Part shown: positions 46,463 to 56,464 of the stretch, piece by piece
Layout of the letters: each line of letters starts with the position of its first letter
Numbering within the stretch: the first letter of the stretch is position 1
Assembly: GCF_027924185.1 (NCBI RefSeq)
Contig: NZ_BRVO01000001.1
Coordinates: forward strand, 248,001-312,000
DNA length: 64,000 nucleotides
Reading direction: 5' to 3'
Source of the DNA: Neptunitalea lumnitzerae
Lineage (GTDB): Bacteria; Bacteroidota; Bacteroidia; Flavobacteriales; Flavobacteriaceae
Notes under the pieces: generated by a model
Seen by the model: only the letters and a program-made list of their open reading frames with translations
Databases searched by the model: none
What the model was told of the DNA's origin: nothing
Position numbers and translations under genes: made by a program

Positions 46463-47020
46463 ATGAAAACACCCCTCCTAAAAATTTTAATTGGATTATT
46501 ACTGCTATCCTTTGTTGGAATAAAGTATCATCCAGAATTTAATGAACCAGACTTTTTTATTAAACACAAGCCTAGCCTAAAAATGGAATATAGAAGTCCG
46601 TTAGCAGAAACGGACAGTGATATCTCATTACTCAGCAAACAAGATCAGGCAGAAGAATTAGCATATCGAGAATTTGTAGGCACTTATATGAACTATGACC
46701 TATTTGATGATATAGCGCCCCTTATTATTGCCTTAATTATGTATTGCTTTTCTACCGGTATACTTCAAATAGCTATTAAAAGGCGTAGAAGAAAACCTAA
46801 CAATTTAAAAAGGAAAATAACCAGTTACCTAGGTAATCTGATGTTATTTTTTGTTTTGTATGCATTTTATTGGAATGTATACAGTAACGGCGTTGTATTG
46901 ATAGTAACATATGCTGTTGCAAGCCTTTCCTTCCAGTATGTACTATTTAAGTGGAACCGGAAAAAAAAGAAAAAAAAACCTACACACAACGATTACGGTT
47001 TACGTAAAAACTATAATTAG
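46463..47020 (+). CDS. Hypothetical membrane protein with a basic tail
   Basis: 185 residues with an N-terminal hydrophobic segment and three later helices (about 93-115, 128-145 and 150-168). Basic clusters RRRRK and KRKIT follow helix 2, and the tail has six Lys in a row. No family recognised. Confidence 0.5.
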   Translation: MKTPLLKILIGLLLLSFVGIKYHPEFNEPDFFIKHKPSLKMEYRSPLAETDSDISLLSKQDQAEELAYREFVGTYMNYDLFDDIAPLIIALIMYCFSTGILQIAIKRRRRKPNNLKRKITSYLGNLMLFFVLYAFYWNVYSNGVVLIVTYAVASLSFQYVLFKWNRKKKKKKPTHNDYGLRKNYN

Positions 47021-47317
47021 ACCAAAAATTACGTATAAATAGGTATACCGCCGCCTACTTTTTTAAAGTAAAATTGCGGCGACCAAACTGTAATAAATAA
47101 ATTTAAATTTTCACTAGTAATGGAAATCGAAAAGCACCTTCTTAAAGGTGCTTTTTGTTTTTATTACTTTTTTATCTTTTTATAAAACCAACTTTTCCTT
47201 ACTTTCGTAAATACCCATAAAGAATCTAATAAAACAAAGTTTTAAGTAAATGTCTACACTTTAGTTAGAAAAAGATCGTTTTTACTATAGATTCAATTAC
47301 ATTTTAAAAAAATATTA
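47021..47317. other. Intergenic region with two hairpins
   Basis: 297 bases. It contains a CGCCGC...GCGGCG hairpin (about 47051-47082), GC-rich for this genome, then the terminator at 47131. A -7-like TACTTTCG lies near 47198. This could hold a short RNA; no known family is recognised. Confidence 0.35.
47131..47163 (+). terminator. Rho-independent terminator
   Basis: AAAGCACCTT (47131-47140) pairs with AAGGTGCTTT (47145-47154), followed by T-rich sequence. Confidence 0.8.
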
Positions 47318-48466
47318 ATGGGGGGAGACAAATATGTAATTGCAGGCGGGGGAGCGTCTGGTTTACTACTAGCATATAGATTGGCAAAAGATAGTTTTTT
47401 TGATAATCACCAGATACTGCTAATTGAAAAAGAGAAAAAAAATGAAAATGATAGAACTTGGTGCTTTTGGGAAGATAACCAAAATGAGTTTGAGCACTTA
47501 CTTTCAAAAACCTGGAATCAGTTTCATATAAGTAATAGTAACGGATTTTCTTGCTTACCTACCAATCCATACTCCTATAAAATGCTAAGAAGTAAAGCAT
47601 TTTACCAACATATTCACAGCTTCTTAAAAACAAAACCGAATGTTGAAATGATACATGACACAGTGGTTTCTATTAATGATAAAGAAACAATTGTAGAAGT
47701 ACAATTAAGCAACCAAATAATAGAAGCTGACAAAGCATTCACTAGCATAATTGATAGTCAAGAGATAAAGAATACCACTACGCCATTACTATATCAACAC
47801 TTTATAGGTTGGTTTATTAAAACTGAGCAACCTGTATTTGATGAAGAGGTAGCAACCTTTATGGATTTTTCGGTACCACAAAAAGGTAATACAAGATTTA
47901 TGTATGCGCTTCCAGTGTCTAACAATGAAGCTTTAATAGAGTACACATTATTTTCTGAAGATTTACTTAGTGATAATGAATACAACGATGCCATAAAAGC
48001 GTATTTAGAAGAACAGGAAATTACCAACTATACCATTATAGAAAAAGAAAAAGGGTGCATACCCATGACTACCCATAATTTTTATAAAAAGAACACAAAA
48101 AACGTATTACATATAGGCACTACAGGTGGCTTTACAAAACCAAGTACCGGTTTTACTTTTAAAAACTCACAAGAAAAATCATTTCTTATAGCAGAGGCAT
48201 TAAAACATGGCAATGTAGACGTAAGCAAACTCTTTAAACAAGATAGATTTACAAAATACGACACTATTTTATTAGAATTACTAGCTAAAGAAAATCATAA
48301 AGGCGCAGAAATATTTAGCACCATGTTTGAGCATAACTCGGCACCATCAATTCTAAAATTTCTAGATGAAAAAACAAGTACTGTAGAAGAGTTATCTATC
48401 ATCAACAGTTTGCCCAAAACACCATTTTTAAAAGCACTTATAAGAAGCTTTAAGCAAGTAGTATAA
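47318..48466 (+). CDS. crtY: Lycopene beta-cyclase
   Basis: 382 residues, the normal CrtY length. FAD/NAD(P)-binding GGGASGLLLAYRL near residues 9-21, the cyclase motif DRTWCFWED (about 45-53), LIEYTLFSED (about 208-217) and GTTGGFTKPSTGFTF (about 267-281) are all present. It cyclises lycopene to beta-carotene, the precursor of zeaxanthin-type flavobacterial pigments. The rest of the pathway (crtB, crtI, crtZ) is not in this window. Its stop codon abuts that of the convergent polyprenyl synthase gene. Confidence 0.92.
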   Translation: MGGDKYVIAGGGASGLLLAYRLAKDSFFDNHQILLIEKEKKNENDRTWCFWEDNQNEFEHLLSKTWNQFHISNSNGFSCLPTNPYSYKMLRSKAFYQHIHSFLKTKPNVEMIHDTVVSINDKETIVEVQLSNQIIEADKAFTSIIDSQEIKNTTTPLLYQHFIGWFIKTEQPVFDEEVATFMDFSVPQKGNTRFMYALPVSNNEALIEYTLFSEDLLSDNEYNDAIKAYLEEQEITNYTIIEKEKGCIPMTTHNFYKKNTKNVLHIGTTGGFTKPSTGFTFKNSQEKSFLIAEALKHGNVDVSKLFKQDRFTKYDTILLELLAKENHKGAEIFSTMFEHNSAPSILKFLDEKTSTVEELSIINSLPKTPFLKALIRSFKQVV

Positions 48467-49441
48467 CTATACCGTACGCTTCATTAATGTATTACCAAAC
48501 GCTCTTAAAAAACTCTTTTTGTCTTCAGAGATGTTAATTTTCTCTAATGCATCAAAAGCCTTGTTGGTATACATCTCTATAGCTTCTTGAGTAGCACCAT
48601 CAGCTCCAGAGGAGATAAAATAAGCTTTTACTTCTTCTATTTTATCTGTTGGGTCTACGGGTTTAATAGCAAATAAATGTTGCAATTGCACCTGTTCGTC
48701 TGCACTTAAAGACGCCATAGTTTTAAGATACAAATAGGTCTTCTTATTTTCAATAATATCACCCCCAACTTGTTTACCAAAAGTAGCCGGATCTCCAAAA
48801 GCATCTAAATAATCATCCTGTAATTGAAAAGCGATCCCTAAATTCAACCCAAAGTCATAAATAGCATCTGCTTCATCACAACTAGCATCTGCAACTATAG
48901 CTCCCATTTTCATTGCTGCAGCCACTAACACCGCAGTTTTGTAGGTTATCATTTTAAGATATTCATCTAAAGATACCGTATCTCTTGTTTCAAAATCAAC
49001 GTCATATTGTTGTCCTTCACAAACTTCAATAGCCGTTTTACTAAACAACTTAGCTAATTTTTGAAACTTAGCAGGCTCATAATATTCAAATAACTGATAT
49101 GCTATGATAAGCATCGCGTCACCCGATAAAATTCCTGTATTCAAATCCCATTTCTCATGTACGGTTTGCCTTCCTCTTCTTAAGGGTGCATCGTCCATAA
49201 TATCATCATGTACCAGAGAAAAATTATGAAAAACCTCAACAGCAAGGGCTGCATCTAACGCATCTTCATAACGATTTCCAAAAATATCGGCAGTCATTAG
49301 GGTTAATAACGGGCGCAAGCGTTTACCGCCAATACCTAAAATATAATGCATGGGTTCATACAAATTTTTAGGCTCGGTAGCATTGATACGACTTTTTAAA
49401 TGTCCTAAAAAAACCTCTCTGTAATGATCTAGGGTTTGCAT
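48467..49441 (-). CDS. Polyprenyl diphosphate synthase (FPP/GGPP type)
   Basis: 324 residues. Both Asp-rich motifs are present: first DDIMD in LVHDDIMDDAPLRRG, second DDYLD in FQLQDDYLDAFGD. The GKRLRPLL and KTAVLVAAAMKMG segments are typical of trans-prenyltransferases. It condenses isopentenyl diphosphate into C15-C20 products that could feed carotenoids. The last residues touch the crtY stop on the other strand. Confidence 0.9.
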   Translation of the reverse strand: MQTLDHYREVFLGHLKSRINATEPKNLYEPMHYILGIGGKRLRPLLTLMTADIFGNRYEDALDAALAVEVFHNFSLVHDDIMDDAPLRRGRQTVHEKWDLNTGILSGDAMLIIAYQLFEYYEPAKFQKLAKLFSKTAIEVCEGQQYDVDFETRDTVSLDEYLKMITYKTAVLVAAAMKMGAIVADASCDEADAIYDFGLNLGIAFQLQDDYLDAFGDPATFGKQVGGDIIENKKTYLYLKTMASLSADEQVQLQHLFAIKPVDPTDKIEEVKAYFISSGADGATQEAIEMYTNKAFDALEKINISEDKKSFLRAFGNTLMKRTV

Positions 49442-49668
49442 AAAGAAAATTTTTCACGAAAATACCATAATATTTAAAATTTACCAGCTATAAAACTCGT
49501 TGTATAGACGCTTTTAAGAAAATATTAAAAAAAAGTTCCTTTTTCCTGTTATAAAAATCTTAGTTACGCGTCTAAGTACTAAGTTACCCTCCCCTCTTCC
49601 AAACCAACTTACTGAAAAACAAGAAATAACAGCAAAAAAAAACAGAACGTTAAGTTAGTGTAAACTAT

Positions 49669-49711
49669 GGAAACTTTTTTTGTTTCTTTAGTTTCCTTTT
49701 CACTATTTTTG
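49669..49711 (+). promoter_or_regulatory. Promoter and inverted repeat before the TetR-efflux operon
   Basis: TTTG (49679-49682), a 21-base spacer and TATTTTTG (49704-49711) form a good promoter, 8 bases before the start codon. GGAAACT (49669-49675) and AGTTTCC (49690-49696) form a perfect inverted repeat with a 14-base spacer overlapping it, suitable as a TetR operator. Confidence 0.65.
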
Positions 49712-49719
49712 TATTCGAT

Positions 49720-50319
49720 ATGGAAGACAAAATTGTACATCAGGCAACCGAACTATTTTTAAACCTAGGTTTTAAAAATGTTACTATGGACCAAATTGCC
49801 AAAGAAGCCGGTATATCAAAAAAAACCATTTACCAATATTTTGAAAACAAAACAGCACTAATAGAAAGCTGCTTAGAAAATACATTGGTAACCATTGGTG
49901 AAAATATTAGCTACGTAAAGAGCAAAAACTTAAATGCTGTAGAAGAACAGTTAGAGATTAAAAAATTATTAATGCAACAAATGAAGCTTGAAAAAACTTC
50001 ACCGCATTATCAATTACAAAAATACTACCCTAGCCTTTATGCCAATATAAGACACAAACATGTTGCCGTAATGCACGCCTGCACGGCAGAAAATCTTGCC
50101 AAAGGTATTGAAGAAGGGGTATACCGAAAAGAAGTAAATATTGAACTGACGACCAAAATTCACTTTATCTGTGCTATTGAATTAAAAAATGCAGAGCACT
50201 TTCCTCCAGATCAATACTCAGCAAAAGACATCATGAACATTTATACAGAGCATTTTTTACGGTCTGTAGTAACACCTAAAGGATTAGAAATATTAGAGCA
50301 ACAACTAAAACAACAATGA
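49720..50319 (+). CDS. TetR-family repressor of the RND efflux operon
   Basis: 199 residues. The N-terminal HTH is typical (VTMDQIAKEAGISKKTIYQYFENKTALI, about residues 23-50). The ~150-residue helical ligand domain is variable. Its stop overlaps the TolC-like gene start (ATGA), so it is the first gene of the operon and likely autoregulates through the inverted repeat upstream. Confidence 0.9.
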   Translation: MEDKIVHQATELFLNLGFKNVTMDQIAKEAGISKKTIYQYFENKTALIESCLENTLVTIGENISYVKSKNLNAVEEQLEIKKLLMQQMKLEKTSPHYQLQKYYPSLYANIRHKHVAVMHACTAENLAKGIEEGVYRKEVNIELTTKIHFICAIELKNAEHFPPDQYSAKDIMNIYTEHFLRSVVTPKGLEILEQQLKQQ

Positions 50320-51650
50320 GAAAAATTTTAATACCTATACTATTAGCATGCATTGGTATTGTACAAGCGCAAGAGCAGCCTTTAAAGTTTAGTCTTGAGG
50401 AAGCCATTAATTATGCGTTAGAGCATAACCGTACTGTGATAAATGCACAACGTGATATTGAAGCAGCCAAAAAGCAAAAATGGGAAACTACGGCTAGTGG
50501 TTTACCACAAATTAGTGCTGCAGTAGATTATCAGAACTACTTAAAACAACAGGTATCTTTATTACCTGCAGAATTTTTGGGAGGAGAACCAGGCACCTTT
50601 GAGCCCATTACTTTCGGAACCAAGCAAAGCGTTTCTGCTACGGCTACCCTATCTCAATTAATATTTGATGGGTCATATTTAGTAGGGTTACAATCTGCTA
50701 AGGTATACTTACAAATTTCTGAGAATGCCAAACAGAAAACAGACTTACAGATAAAAGAAATGGTTATTGAGGCTTATGGCAATGTATTATTATCTGATGA
50801 GAGCATAACCATTCTTGAAAGAAATAAAAGTGTATTAGAAAAAAACTTAAACGAAACTCAACAAATGTTTGAGAATGGTTTAAGTGAAGAAGAAAATGTA
50901 GAACAGCTACAAATTACACTTTTACAGATAGAAACTACTTTAACGAATGCCAAACGACTTAAAAAATTAGCATATGATATGCTAAAAGTTACCATTGGTG
51001 TAGACATTAGAGATGAAATTGAACTAACAGACGATTTAGATGCCTTAGCCATAGAAAACATTGACCTTGATTTAATAGAAGCTGAATTTATTTTAGAAAA
51101 CAATATTGATTACAAGATTGCCAAAAACACTGAAATTTCTCAAGAACTTCTTTTAAAACTAGCTAAAAGTAACGGACTGCCAACCTTAAGTGCTTTCATT
51201 AATGGTGGGTACCAAGGGTATGCAGATAAAGAGTTTACATTTTTAAATAGCACACAAGACTGGTTTGGTTCTTCCCTTTTTGGAGTTAGCTTAAACGTAC
51301 CCATATTTAGCTCGTTAGCCAGATCGGCTGCTACCCAACGTGCCCGAATAGAATTAGAACAAGCTAAAACAGACCTTACCGAAACAGAGCAACAGCTGCT
51401 TTTAGGGTTTGACCAAGCTAAAAGTGAGTATCAATATGCTATAGAATATTTTGAAACTACACTACAAAACCTGGAGTTAGCTGAACGTATAGAACACAAA
51501 AACCAAGTAAAATACACTGAAGGTATTGCTACTAGTTTTGAACTTAGACAAGCACAAACACAGCTTTATACTGCACAGCAGGAATATTTACAAGCCATGT
51601 TAGATGTGATTACCAAAAGAGCCTCACTTGAAACTATCCTAAATAATTAA
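50316..51650 (+). CDS. TolC-family outer-membrane efflux channel
   Basis: 444 residues with a signal peptide (to about residue 18, VQAQ). Two OEP repeats of coiled-coil helices are visible (FSLEEAINYALEHNRTVINAQRDIEAAKKQK, SAAVDYQNYLKQQ, and VKYTEGIATSFELRQAQTQLYTAQQEYLQAM near the end). It forms the outer-membrane trimer of the tripartite pump. Overlaps the TetR gene by 4 bases; the adaptor gene starts 10 bases later. Confidence 0.92.
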   Translation: MRKILIPILLACIGIVQAQEQPLKFSLEEAINYALEHNRTVINAQRDIEAAKKQKWETTASGLPQISAAVDYQNYLKQQVSLLPAEFLGGEPGTFEPITFGTKQSVSATATLSQLIFDGSYLVGLQSAKVYLQISENAKQKTDLQIKEMVIEAYGNVLLSDESITILERNKSVLEKNLNETQQMFENGLSEEENVEQLQITLLQIETTLTNAKRLKKLAYDMLKVTIGVDIRDEIELTDDLDALAIENIDLDLIEAEFILENNIDYKIAKNTEISQELLLKLAKSNGLPTLSAFINGGYQGYADKEFTFLNSTQDWFGSSLFGVSLNVPIFSSLARSAATQRARIELEQAKTDLTETEQQLLLGFDQAKSEYQYAIEYFETTLQNLELAERIEHKNQVKYTEGIATSFELRQAQTQLYTAQQEYLQAMLDVITKRASLETILNN

Positions 51651-51660
51651 AAAGACTACA

Positions 51661-52818
51661 ATGAAAAAATTAATCCTATCCATATTAACACTTGCAAGTA
51701 TTGTTTCCTGCGGAGATAAAGACAATAAAACTGTAGAAAAAGCACTTGAAAGCAATAACACAAAAGAATTAAAAGAAGCCAAATCTCAGGTAGAAGCTAA
51801 AATTGAGGCTTTAAAAGTTCAGGTAGACTCTATTGATGCCAGATTAGCAAAACTTGATACAGTAGAAAAATTTGTTTTGGTAACGGCCTTTACTGCTAAA
51901 GACACATTATTTAAGCATTTTCTTGAGTTACAAGCCAATGTAATTACCGACCAAAATATTGAGTTAAACGCTGAGTATAGCGGTATCTTAACTAACATTT
52001 ACGTTAAAGAAGGTCAACGCGTGCGCACTGGACAGTTACTTGCTAAAATAGATGATGGTGGTTTAAGTCAGCAATTAGCTCAATTAGAAATACAAACAGA
52101 ATTGGCTAAAACTACGTATGAGCGCCAGAAGCGATTATGGGACCAGAAAATTGGTTCTGAAATTCAGTTCTTACAGGCAAAATCTAATTACGAAGCTCAA
52201 GAGAAAGCGGTTACACAATTGAAACAACAAATTGGTAAAACCACTATCAAAGCACCATTTTCTGGTACTATAGATGAAATTATTACAGATGCTGGTTCAG
52301 TAGTAGCGCCAGGCGCTCCTGTATTCCGTATTATTAATTTAGGTAATATGTACCTAGAGGCAGATGTACCCGAAAGTTACATAGGCAGTATTAACGAAGG
52401 TACTGTTGCTAAGGTAGACATTCCTGTACTACAAGAAGAAATAGAAACCAAGGTAACGCAGGCTAGTAATTTCATTAACCCAGGTAACCGTTCATTCCGT
52501 ATTAAAATAGATGTTCCTAACAAAGAAGGACATATAAAACCAAACCTTACTGCAAAAGCAAGAATTAATGATTACACCAACAAATCGGTAGTTCAGGTTC
52601 CTGTAAGCATCTTATCTGAAAACTCAGAAGGAGAGCAGTATGTTTATCTTGCAAAAGAAAAAGATGGTGCTACTGTAGCTGTGAGAACTATAGTAACCAC
52701 TGGTAGAACACAAGACGGAAAAATAGAAATACTATCTGGTATTAAAGCAGGAGATACTGTTTTACTAGAAGGTGCCAGAAGTGTAAAAGACGGTCAAAAA
52801 ATAAGCATCCAAAAATAA
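51661..52818 (+). CDS. RND efflux periplasmic adaptor (membrane-fusion lipoprotein)
   Basis: 385 residues. The lipobox is VSC (Cys about 18). After a coiled coil (about 24-65) come the biotinyl-lipoyl halves (NAEYSGILTNIYVKEGQRVRTGQLLAKID and IKAPFSGTIDEIITDAGSVVAPGAPVF) flanking the alpha hairpin, and a beta-barrel domain. It bridges the TolC-like channel and the RND pump. Confidence 0.92.
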   Translation: MKKLILSILTLASIVSCGDKDNKTVEKALESNNTKELKEAKSQVEAKIEALKVQVDSIDARLAKLDTVEKFVLVTAFTAKDTLFKHFLELQANVITDQNIELNAEYSGILTNIYVKEGQRVRTGQLLAKIDDGGLSQQLAQLEIQTELAKTTYERQKRLWDQKIGSEIQFLQAKSNYEAQEKAVTQLKQQIGKTTIKAPFSGTIDEIITDAGSVVAPGAPVFRIINLGNMYLEADVPESYIGSINEGTVAKVDIPVLQEEIETKVTQASNFINPGNRSFRIKIDVPNKEGHIKPNLTAKARINDYTNKSVVQVPVSILSENSEGEQYVYLAKEKDGATVAVRTIVTTGRTQDGKIEILSGIKAGDTVLLEGARSVKDGQKISIQK

Positions 52819-52827
52819 ATATAGACC

Positions 52828-55800
52828 ATGAGCAACAGCAATACAGATAAAGAATTCCGCCTCTCCTCCTGGGCTATTGACAATAAGGTTACCATTTATG
52901 TATTAGTAGCTATATTTTTAATAGTAGGTACACTAGCATACATGGGGATGCCACGTGAGAGTTTTCCGGAAGTAAAAGAAACCAAAATATATGTAAGTAC
53001 AGTATACCCAGGTAATACCGCCGAGGATATTGAAAAACTTATTACCACCCCGTTAGAAGACGAACTTAAAAATCTTAACAATAAAACCGATATTGAGTCT
53101 ACCTCGCAAGAAGACTATTCCATAATAACGGTTGAGTTTGATGAAAATATAACGGTAGAAGCTGCTAAGCAACGTGTAAAAGATGAAGTAGACACCAAAA
53201 AAGCAGGTGAAGACTGGCCTACTTTTAACGATGCCAAAGTAGAACCAAACGTATTTGACCTGAATTTATCGGAAGAAATGCCGATAATGAATATTAATAT
53301 TACCGGAGACTATCCTATTGAAAAACTGAAAGACTTTGCCGAGTACCTGCAAGATGAAATAGAAAGTTTACCAGAAATTAAAGAAGCTAGCATACGTGGT
53401 GCACAAGAAAAAGAAGTTGAAGTTGCTGTAGACATTTACAAAATGATGGCTGCTAAAGTAAGCTTTGACGATGTTATCAATTCCATTAGAGGTGGTAACG
53501 TAACCATGTCTGCCGGTAGTTTAATTACAGAAGGGCAACGTAGAATTATTCGTATTCTAGGAGAAGTTGAAGACCCTAAGTTATTAGACAATTTTGTTGT
53601 AAAAACACAGAACGGCGTAGTATACCTAAAAGATATAGCTAAGGTACGTTTTAAAGAAGAAGACAGAACCACCTATGCACGTGATAGAGGTAATAACGTG
53701 GTAATGCTAGATATTAAGAAGCGCGCAGGTAAAAACATGGTAAATGCTTCTGAAAAGATTGATGTAGTGCTGGAAAATGCTACTAAAAAATTACCACCAG
53801 ATTTAACCATCACCAAGGCAAATGACACCTCTGAGCGTACTATAAATCAGGTAGATGATCTTGTAAACAACATTATTTTTGGTATTCTGTTAGTAGTATC
53901 GGTATTAATGTTCTTTTTAGGATTCCGAAATGCATTATTTGTAGGGTTTGCCATTCCTATGTCTATGTTTATGTCGTTTATGATATTAAATGCTATGGGC
54001 TATACCCTAAACACCATGATTCTATTCGGATTAATTATGGGACTAGGGATGCTAGTAGATAACGGTATCGTGGTGGTAGAAAATGTATTTAGGCTAATGG
54101 ACGAAGAAGGCATGAGCCGTATGGAAGCCTCTAAAAAAGGGATTGGAGAAATAGCTATTCCTATTATCATATCTACCGCAACAACAGTAGCGGCCTTTGT
54201 ACCACTAGGTATGTGGCCTGGTATGATGGGGTCTTTCATGAAATTCTTCCCTATTACACTGTCAGTAGTTTTAGGTTCCTCGCTCTTTGTAGCCATATTT
54301 ATAAACTCTATGTTGGTATCAGAGTTTATGAAAGTGGAAGAAGACAAACTTTCTATAAAACAGTTAGTTGTACTTTCTATAGTTTTAGGAGTACCAGGAA
54401 TACTTATTCTACTTAGCGGAACTAGCTATAGAGGCTTAGGTAGCGTAATGATATTTTTAGCTGTAATGTTCTGGATGCACCAATTATTTTTGGTAAAACT
54501 AGCACACTGGTTTCAATATACCATTCTTACGGCTTGGGAAAACTTGTATGCAAAAATGCTTAGAAATGCATTGCACAGATACATGCCTATTATTTATGTA
54601 GTAGGTACTGTTTTACTACTTATTGTATCGGTAATGTGGTTTGGAAATAGAATAGAAAACAAGCAAACGGAAGTATTGTTTTTCCCAGAAAATAAACCCA
54701 ACCAAATATTTGCATATATAGAGTACCCAGAAGGTACCGATATTGAAAAAACCAACCGATTAACTAAGGAAATTGAAAACCGCGTATACGGTATTATCAA
54801 TAACCCTATGTATAAAGATGACGAAACTGGTGAAAACTTTATGGTTGAAGCGGCTGTATCTCAGGTGGGTGAAGGTGCAGGTAACCCACAAACCGATGGA
54901 GGTTCTGCTGCTGAAATGCCACATAAAGGTAAAGTTTCTTTAACCCTTAGAGAATTTAAGTACCGTAGAGGTATGGACTCTCAAGAGCTTCTAGAAAAAA
55001 TACAGGACACTTTACGCAATGTATATCCTGGAGTATTAATTTCGGTAGAAAAGGATGCTGTTGGACCACCTGCAGGATACCCTGTAAACATTGAATTATC
55101 TGGTGAAGACTATGATGAGTTAATCAATGTTGCTGAAAACATGCGTGACTTTGTTAATAGTAGAAATGTAGAAGGTGTAGACGAACTGAAACTAGACGTT
55201 AACAAAAACAAACCTTCTATGGAGGTAGAAATAGACCGTAAAAAAGCAGGAGAGTTAGGAGTTTCTGCGGCTATGATTGGTAACCAATTAAGACGTTCTA
55301 TTTTTGGTGAAAAAGCCGGAGTTTACAAAGAAGGCGGTGACGATTTTGACATCTATGTTCGCTTTAACGCAGATAACCGCTATAACATGAGTGCGTTGTT
55401 TAACCAAATGATCACCTTTAGAGATCAGGCTACAGGACAACTAAAACAGGTACCGTTATCTTCTGTGGTTAAATATAAAAACACAGCAACCTTTACAGCT
55501 ATTAAGCATAAGGAAACTACCCGTGTTGTAACCGTATACTCTAACCTAGCACCTGGATATAACGATGCAGGTTTCGTAGTAGAAAATATTAAAAAGGAAT
55601 TAGAAGCTGGAGGTTTTACCATACCAGACACTGTGAAATCTGACTTTACAGGACAGATTGAAGAACAGAACAAGCAAATGGCCTTTTTAATGACCGCGTT
55701 ATTTATAGGACTTGGCTTAATTATGCTTATTTTAATATTCCAGTTTAGCTCAGTATCCAAACCATCTATTATTATGGTAGCCGTATTTTTAAGTTTTATT

Positions 55801-56355
55801 GGTGTATTTTTAGGACTATGCTTTACCGGATGGCCGTTTGTAATTATGATGACCATGATGGGTATTATATCACTTGCCGGTATTGTGGTAAATAACGGGG
55901 TAGTATTATTAGACTATACCCAAATATTATTAGACCGTAAAAAAGAAGAAATAGGCGCTCCTACCAACGCGTTTTTACCAGCTGCTCTTGTAAAAGAAGC
56001 GATTGCACAAGGTGGTAAAGCACGTTTACGCCCTGTATTATTAACGGCTATTACAACCGTATTAGGGTTAATACCATTAGCTATTGGACTAAACATTGAT
56101 TTCTTCTCACTAGCAGCAGATTTTGACCCTAAAATATATGTGGGTGGTGATAACGTTATTTTCTGGGGACCACTAGCTTGGACCGTTATCTTCGGATTGG
56201 TGTTTGCTACCTTCTTAACTCTGGTAATTGTACCCGTATTATTTTATCTGTCGTTACGTTTAAAGTTTGCTCTAATAAAAAGCAGACGTTTTGAACCAAA
56301 ATTAATAGAAGACCATGAGTACCCTATTGTTCCTTCTGATAACAAGGAGGAATAA
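52828..56355 (+). CDS. RND-family multidrug/metabolite efflux pump
   Basis: 1175 residues, somewhat longer than AcrB. Twelve membrane helices in two halves; motif VDNGIVVVENVFR in TM4 and the equivalent GIVVNNGVVLLDYTQ in TM10. Porter domain motifs (SVYPGNTAEDIE-like TVYPGNTAEDIEKLI; GIVENVE-type segments) are present. It exports small molecules using the proton gradient. Substrate cannot be told. The operon ends in a strong terminator. Confidence 0.93.
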   Translation: MSNSNTDKEFRLSSWAIDNKVTIYVLVAIFLIVGTLAYMGMPRESFPEVKETKIYVSTVYPGNTAEDIEKLITTPLEDELKNLNNKTDIESTSQEDYSIITVEFDENITVEAAKQRVKDEVDTKKAGEDWPTFNDAKVEPNVFDLNLSEEMPIMNINITGDYPIEKLKDFAEYLQDEIESLPEIKEASIRGAQEKEVEVAVDIYKMMAAKVSFDDVINSIRGGNVTMSAGSLITEGQRRIIRILGEVEDPKLLDNFVVKTQNGVVYLKDIAKVRFKEEDRTTYARDRGNNVVMLDIKKRAGKNMVNASEKIDVVLENATKKLPPDLTITKANDTSERTINQVDDLVNNIIFGILLVVSVLMFFLGFRNALFVGFAIPMSMFMSFMILNAMGYTLNTMILFGLIMGLGMLVDNGIVVVENVFRLMDEEGMSRMEASKKGIGEIAIPIIISTATTVAAFVPLGMWPGMMGSFMKFFPITLSVVLGSSLFVAIFINSMLVSEFMKVEEDKLSIKQLVVLSIVLGVPGILILLSGTSYRGLGSVMIFLAVMFWMHQLFLVKLAHWFQYTILTAWENLYAKMLRNALHRYMPIIYVVGTVLLLIVSVMWFGNRIENKQTEVLFFPENKPNQIFAYIEYPEGTDIEKTNRLTKEIENRVYGIINNPMYKDDETGENFMVEAAVSQVGEGAGNPQTDGGSAAEMPHKGKVSLTLREFKYRRGMDSQELLEKIQDTLRNVYPGVLISVEKDAVGPPAGYPVNIELSGEDYDELINVAENMRDFVNSRNVEGVDELKLDVNKNKPSMEVEIDRKKAGELGVSAAMIGNQLRRSIFGEKAGVYKEGGDDFDIYVRFNADNRYNMSALFNQMITFRDQATGQLKQVPLSSVVKYKNTATFTAIKHKETTRVVTVYSNLAPGYNDAGFVVENIKKELEAGGFTIPDTVKSDFTGQIEEQNKQMAFLMTALFIGLGLIMLILIFQFSSVSKPSIIMVAVFLSFIGVFLGLCFTGWPFVIMMTMMGIISLAGIVVNNGVVLLDYTQILLDRKKEEIGAPTNAFLPAALVKEAIAQGGKARLRPVLLTAITTVLGLIPLAIGLNIDFFSLAADFDPKIYVGGDNVIFWGPLAWTVIFGLVFATFLTLVIVPVLFYLSLRLKFALIKSRRFEPKLIEDHEYPIVPSDNKEE

Positions 56356-56379
56356 TCTATATACCTGTTATTAATGCAG

Positions 56380-56415
56380 AACCCCCTCAGGAATCACTAC
56401 CTTGAGGGGGTTTAT
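56380..56415 (+). terminator. Rho-independent terminator of the efflux operon
   Basis: AACCCCCTCA pairs with TGAGGGGGTT (GC-rich arms), followed by T-rich sequence. Confidence 0.85.
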
Positions 56416-56464
56416 TTTTTATAATTATAATTATCTTAATAAAGTGAAATTATATTAAAAGTAG

